64,000 nt of DNA from positions 186,001 through 250,000 of the forward strand of contig BGZK01000074.1 in NCBI GenBank assembly GCA_005406025.1. Direction: 5' to 3'. Shown in pieces: positions 61,264 through 64,000 of the stretch. The stretch is from Eumeta japonica (taxonomy: Eukaryota > Arthropoda > Insecta > Lepidoptera > Psychidae). Position 1 is the first letter of the stretch. Every line of letters begins with the position of its first letter. The notes below the pieces were generated by a model that worked only from the letters and a program-made list of their open reading frames with translations, ran no database searches and had not been told where the DNA came from. Both the position numbers and the translations under genes were made by a program.

Positions 61264-61849
61264 GGAACGTAATAATAGGTGAAGAAACAAGGATTTATTG
61301 CTACGACCCCAAAACAAAGTAGCGATCGGCCGTATGGGTCTATCGAAATGAGCCGAAATCAACCAGTGGCGCTGGAACAAAGTGCCTCTAAGTATATGAT
61401 TACTTCTTTTTTTAATAATACTGGGCACGTGACTATTATTACTTTGCTGAATCGTCGTACGGTGAATAGTGATTGGTACATGACCATTTGTTTGCTGGAA
61501 GTTATTGACGAACTCCGTACAAGTAACCGTAAACAATGTATAATTTTTCACCACGATAATTCCAGTTCATATATGTCCAGACAGGCAAATAAATTTTTGA
61601 AGGGGAAAAACGTAGAACTTATGTGCAATCCTGCATACAGTCCCGACCCGGCACCTTATGACTTTTTTATTCGCAAAAATTAAAAACCACTTAGGCGGTC
61701 AACGATTTTCATCACCAGAAGAGGCTGACGAAGACTATGAAAATCATATTTCCTAGGTCACCAGGGTGAAGTAACGTAAATGTTTTCAAAATTGGTTTAT
61801 TAGTATGAAAAAGTGTATTTATACTAAAGGAAAATATTTTGAGAAATAA
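61264..61849 (+). mobile_element. Truncated mariner transposase remnant
   Basis: Begins in the catalytic core (GTGTGGAACG, then the frame GDE-like ETRIYCYDPKTK). The frame at 61390-61683 reads GHVTIITLLNRRTVNSDWYM, then IIFHHDNSSSYMS with the second catalytic Asp, then SPDPAPYDFF with the third. Thirty-four residues separate these two Asp, the DD34D spacing of mariner. A frameshift at about 61665 leads to NHLGGQRFSSPEEA, and the C-terminus MKKCIYTKGKYFEK ends at 61849. The N-terminal DNA-binding half and terminal repeats are missing. It is a different family from the copies at 33 and 44 kb. Confidence 0.85.
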
Positions 61850-63196
61850 TTAATTCATTTTTGATCATTCACAGCGATCGTTTCTCATTCACTCCAGAAA
61901 TTTTCAGTTGCGTCCTACGTATCTGCTATTTTCCGCATAAAGCACCAAGTAAATTTAACGAAAATATTTAAGAGTGCGTAGATTAAAATTTAAGGTATAG
62001 GACGCTTCTTATGAGATTTATTTGCGCTTATATTCCCAACCTATACAAGACACGACACAAAACAGCGGTGTACTGCGCTATTTTGACATTACTCGCATAT
62101 TTTTTGCCTTTATTGGCCATCGTGATAAAAACGTCCGGTTCAAAAATTTATATATAGAGATCGAAATATATAAAAACGGGCATACAAAATAATAATTTAA
62201 ATGTCCCTTTATACGAAATCTTTGCTCGCACAAAAACTTCCCTGTCTTATTACACATGAATTTTAACGCCAACAGCAAACATGAAAACACACAAAGGATA
62301 GTACGCCTCAGAATCGTAACACTCTTCCTTCATTATACCCTTTTCAGCTCACGGTGCACGAAATAAGGAATGAAGACGTCGGTCTAGCAAATTACAGACG
62401 TAAATTATTACCGTGTCTAGGACATTATTTTCATTTGCGAAGTCTTCAAAGTTAAAAATACCTTCAACGAGTTCGCTAATGATCTCTCAAAATTGATTTG
62501 TACTTTATATCTGTTGTTGTAACTTTGGTTTGTCGAAAGGAAATGTATCTAATTTTCACGAGTCTCCCTGAAAAAAATAGCGTATTCAAAGAAAGAGACA
62601 ACTCTTCAATGTTTGTTTAGAAACTAGCTTTTGCCTGCGGTTCCGCCCGCGTCGATATAGTTCGAATTCCTCCATCTTTTCTGTCGGGCGATATAATTTA
62701 CTGTTTATAATCGCATGTAATAAATAGATGAAAATTGAATTATAAAATATGAAGATATTTATTGTAAGTTCATGCTGGCAAATCTGCAGGCAAAAGCTTG
62801 TCTCTAAATAATAATAGGAGCATTATTTGATTTTTTGCATACAAATTCTTATGTCAGTGTCTTTCGCATCTTCAGGTAGATCCATAAAATTTCTCTGTTG
62901 AACACATTCAAGGTACTGTAGGAACATTTTGTTCATATTTCAAATTTCTAGATTCAGTAGTTTCGTCTATCGCTTTTGATGAATCTGTAAGGGCCTGTAA
63001 CGTTATATGTATAGACTAGCCGCCATTCGCCCGCCTCGATGAGCGTTACTGACTGTGAAATTAAATACATAAATAAATCAAAACTAAAGATGGTCAGCGA
63101 AGTATCGGATCCAAGAAATAAATATCCTTGAATAAATGATTTTGCGTCAAAGGTCAAAGTCCCATACGATACGTTCAATAGTACTGGTGCCCGGAC

Positions 63197-63244
63197 AATT
63201 ATTTTTTTTCATTTATATATATACATAAATGAAAAAAATAATTT
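63197..63244. repeat. AT-rich hairpin
   Basis: The left arm AATTATTTTTTTTCATTTAT and right arm ATAAATGAAAAAAATAATT pair fully apart from one bulged T, around the 8-base loop ATATATAC. Confidence 0.8.
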
Positions 63245-63731
63245 TTATATACATGTGTGTATATAAAAAAATGAATACTTTTTTTGTAAATAATAAAATA
63301 AACATTGTAGGAATTAATGGCCTGCCGTGTGGTGATGAATGTGAGTGCACTTTTTAACAACTAAAATTGAGCACTTTTCCGAAGAAATTCTATAAAAACT
63401 GCTAGTTCTCAACTCACAGAATTGGTATAAGTCAATGCTTTACATTACCGCCCGCCTCGGGGCGTGTTTTGTGGGTTGACGGCTTTCAGCGGTATGACCG
63501 CGTCGGCGGAGGCGCCGTGTCCCTGCCACCGTAGATTCTCGTCACGTTCAGAGACGTCCGTTCGTATTTTCCGCCGGCCGGTCCTTCGGACCTACCTTAT
63601 TTTTTTCGTTACTCGACATAATCAGGTTATCATTACGTCAGGTTAAGAAACAGAAAGGAACGAGAACCTAGGTATTTTACCCGACCGTGGCGACGCCCCC
63701 CGGCCGGAAGGAAGTCGAGGCGAAGCCGAAT

Positions 63732-63754
63732 AATATATATATATATATATATAT
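63732..63754. repeat. (AT)n microsatellite
   Basis: About 11 AT dinucleotides next to the CpG-rich patch. Confidence 0.9.
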
Positions 63755-64000
63755 CTTGCCTCTATATGTTCTATCGTAACTATTAAGCTAATACAACGGT
63801 TTCGATAAGTTATACATCGTTTTGTCTTGTTGGCGTGAGTGACATTAAGTATGTATTTTAAAAATTAAAATAGCGGATTTTGGGCACCATTCCACAGCTG
63901 GGCTTAAAAATTTTTTCCTACCAAACTCATTTAGTGAGGTACCAAAATTAAAGACTTTGAAATCCGATTATAAAAATATATATAGTTCTATGCAATTCAG

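Larger units (their letters stand above)
61850..64000. other. Right end of the window, no gene recognised
   Basis: AT-rich. At 62622-62690 the words CTAGCTTTTGCCTGCGGTTC and CGCCCGCGTCGATATAG begin a short motif common in insect dispersed repeats. A 19-base-arm AT-rich hairpin lies at 63197-63244. A CpG-rich patch (63450-63720) ends at a TA run (63732-63754). No domain was recognised in the patch. Confidence 0.4.

Overview
The window is animal nuclear DNA, most likely from a moth or butterfly (Lepidoptera). Coding exons are GC-rich islands in a very AT-rich background and are joined by GT-AG introns. The repeats (mariner transposons, CR1-like and jockey-like non-LTR ends, short SINE-like elements) are of kinds common in Lepidoptera. 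The order is inferred from these repeats, not from a marker gene.

The one gene that can be built with confidence is on the minus strand. It encodes a Ras-like GTPase of the RASD (Dexras1/Rhes) type. Exon 1 (51207-51502) carries the start codon, a long Ser/Pro-rich N-terminus and the first part of the P-loop. Exon 2 (26135-26328) carries the rest of the P-loop, switch I and the DTSG motif. Exon 3 (712-886) carries the NKCD motif. Reading phase matches at both junctions. The G5 region and C-terminus must lie off the left edge. The two complete introns are each about 25 kb and fill most of the window.

Intron 2 (887-26134) is dominated by an ~8 kb satellite (about 11.8-19.8 kb). It consists of 62-bp and 58-bp monomers that often alternate as a 120-bp higher-order unit. 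Diverged longer monomers flank it on both sides, and a related short array lies inverted at 57.6-58.2 kb. The rest of intron 2 holds a mariner deletion derivative with terminal inverted repeats (21.0-21.7 kb), a 5'-truncated CR1-like retrotransposon end (22.5-23.1 kb), a SINE-like copy and other dispersed repeats.

Intron 1 (26329-51206) holds more SINE-like copies, two dead mariners of one family (32.9-33.7 kb minus; 44.2-45.5 kb plus, with both terminal repeats), a degraded jockey-like reverse transcriptase (35.7-36.6 kb), a 132-bp fold-back element (47.0 kb), and an orphan exon of a class I phosphatidylinositol transfer protein gene (49.5-49.8 kb, plus strand) carrying two indels.

Left of the coding sequence in transcript terms (51.5-64 kb), I see no other gene. 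This flank has a 128-bp tandem array of about 21 copies (52.2-55.0 kb), two direct copies of an unclassified hexamer-rich element, a long near-perfect hairpin at 56.1 kb, the inverted satellite relatives, another mariner remnant (61.3-61.8 kb), and several GC-rich patches that could be regulatory or untranslated exons. No rRNA, convincing tRNA gene or CRISPR array was seen.
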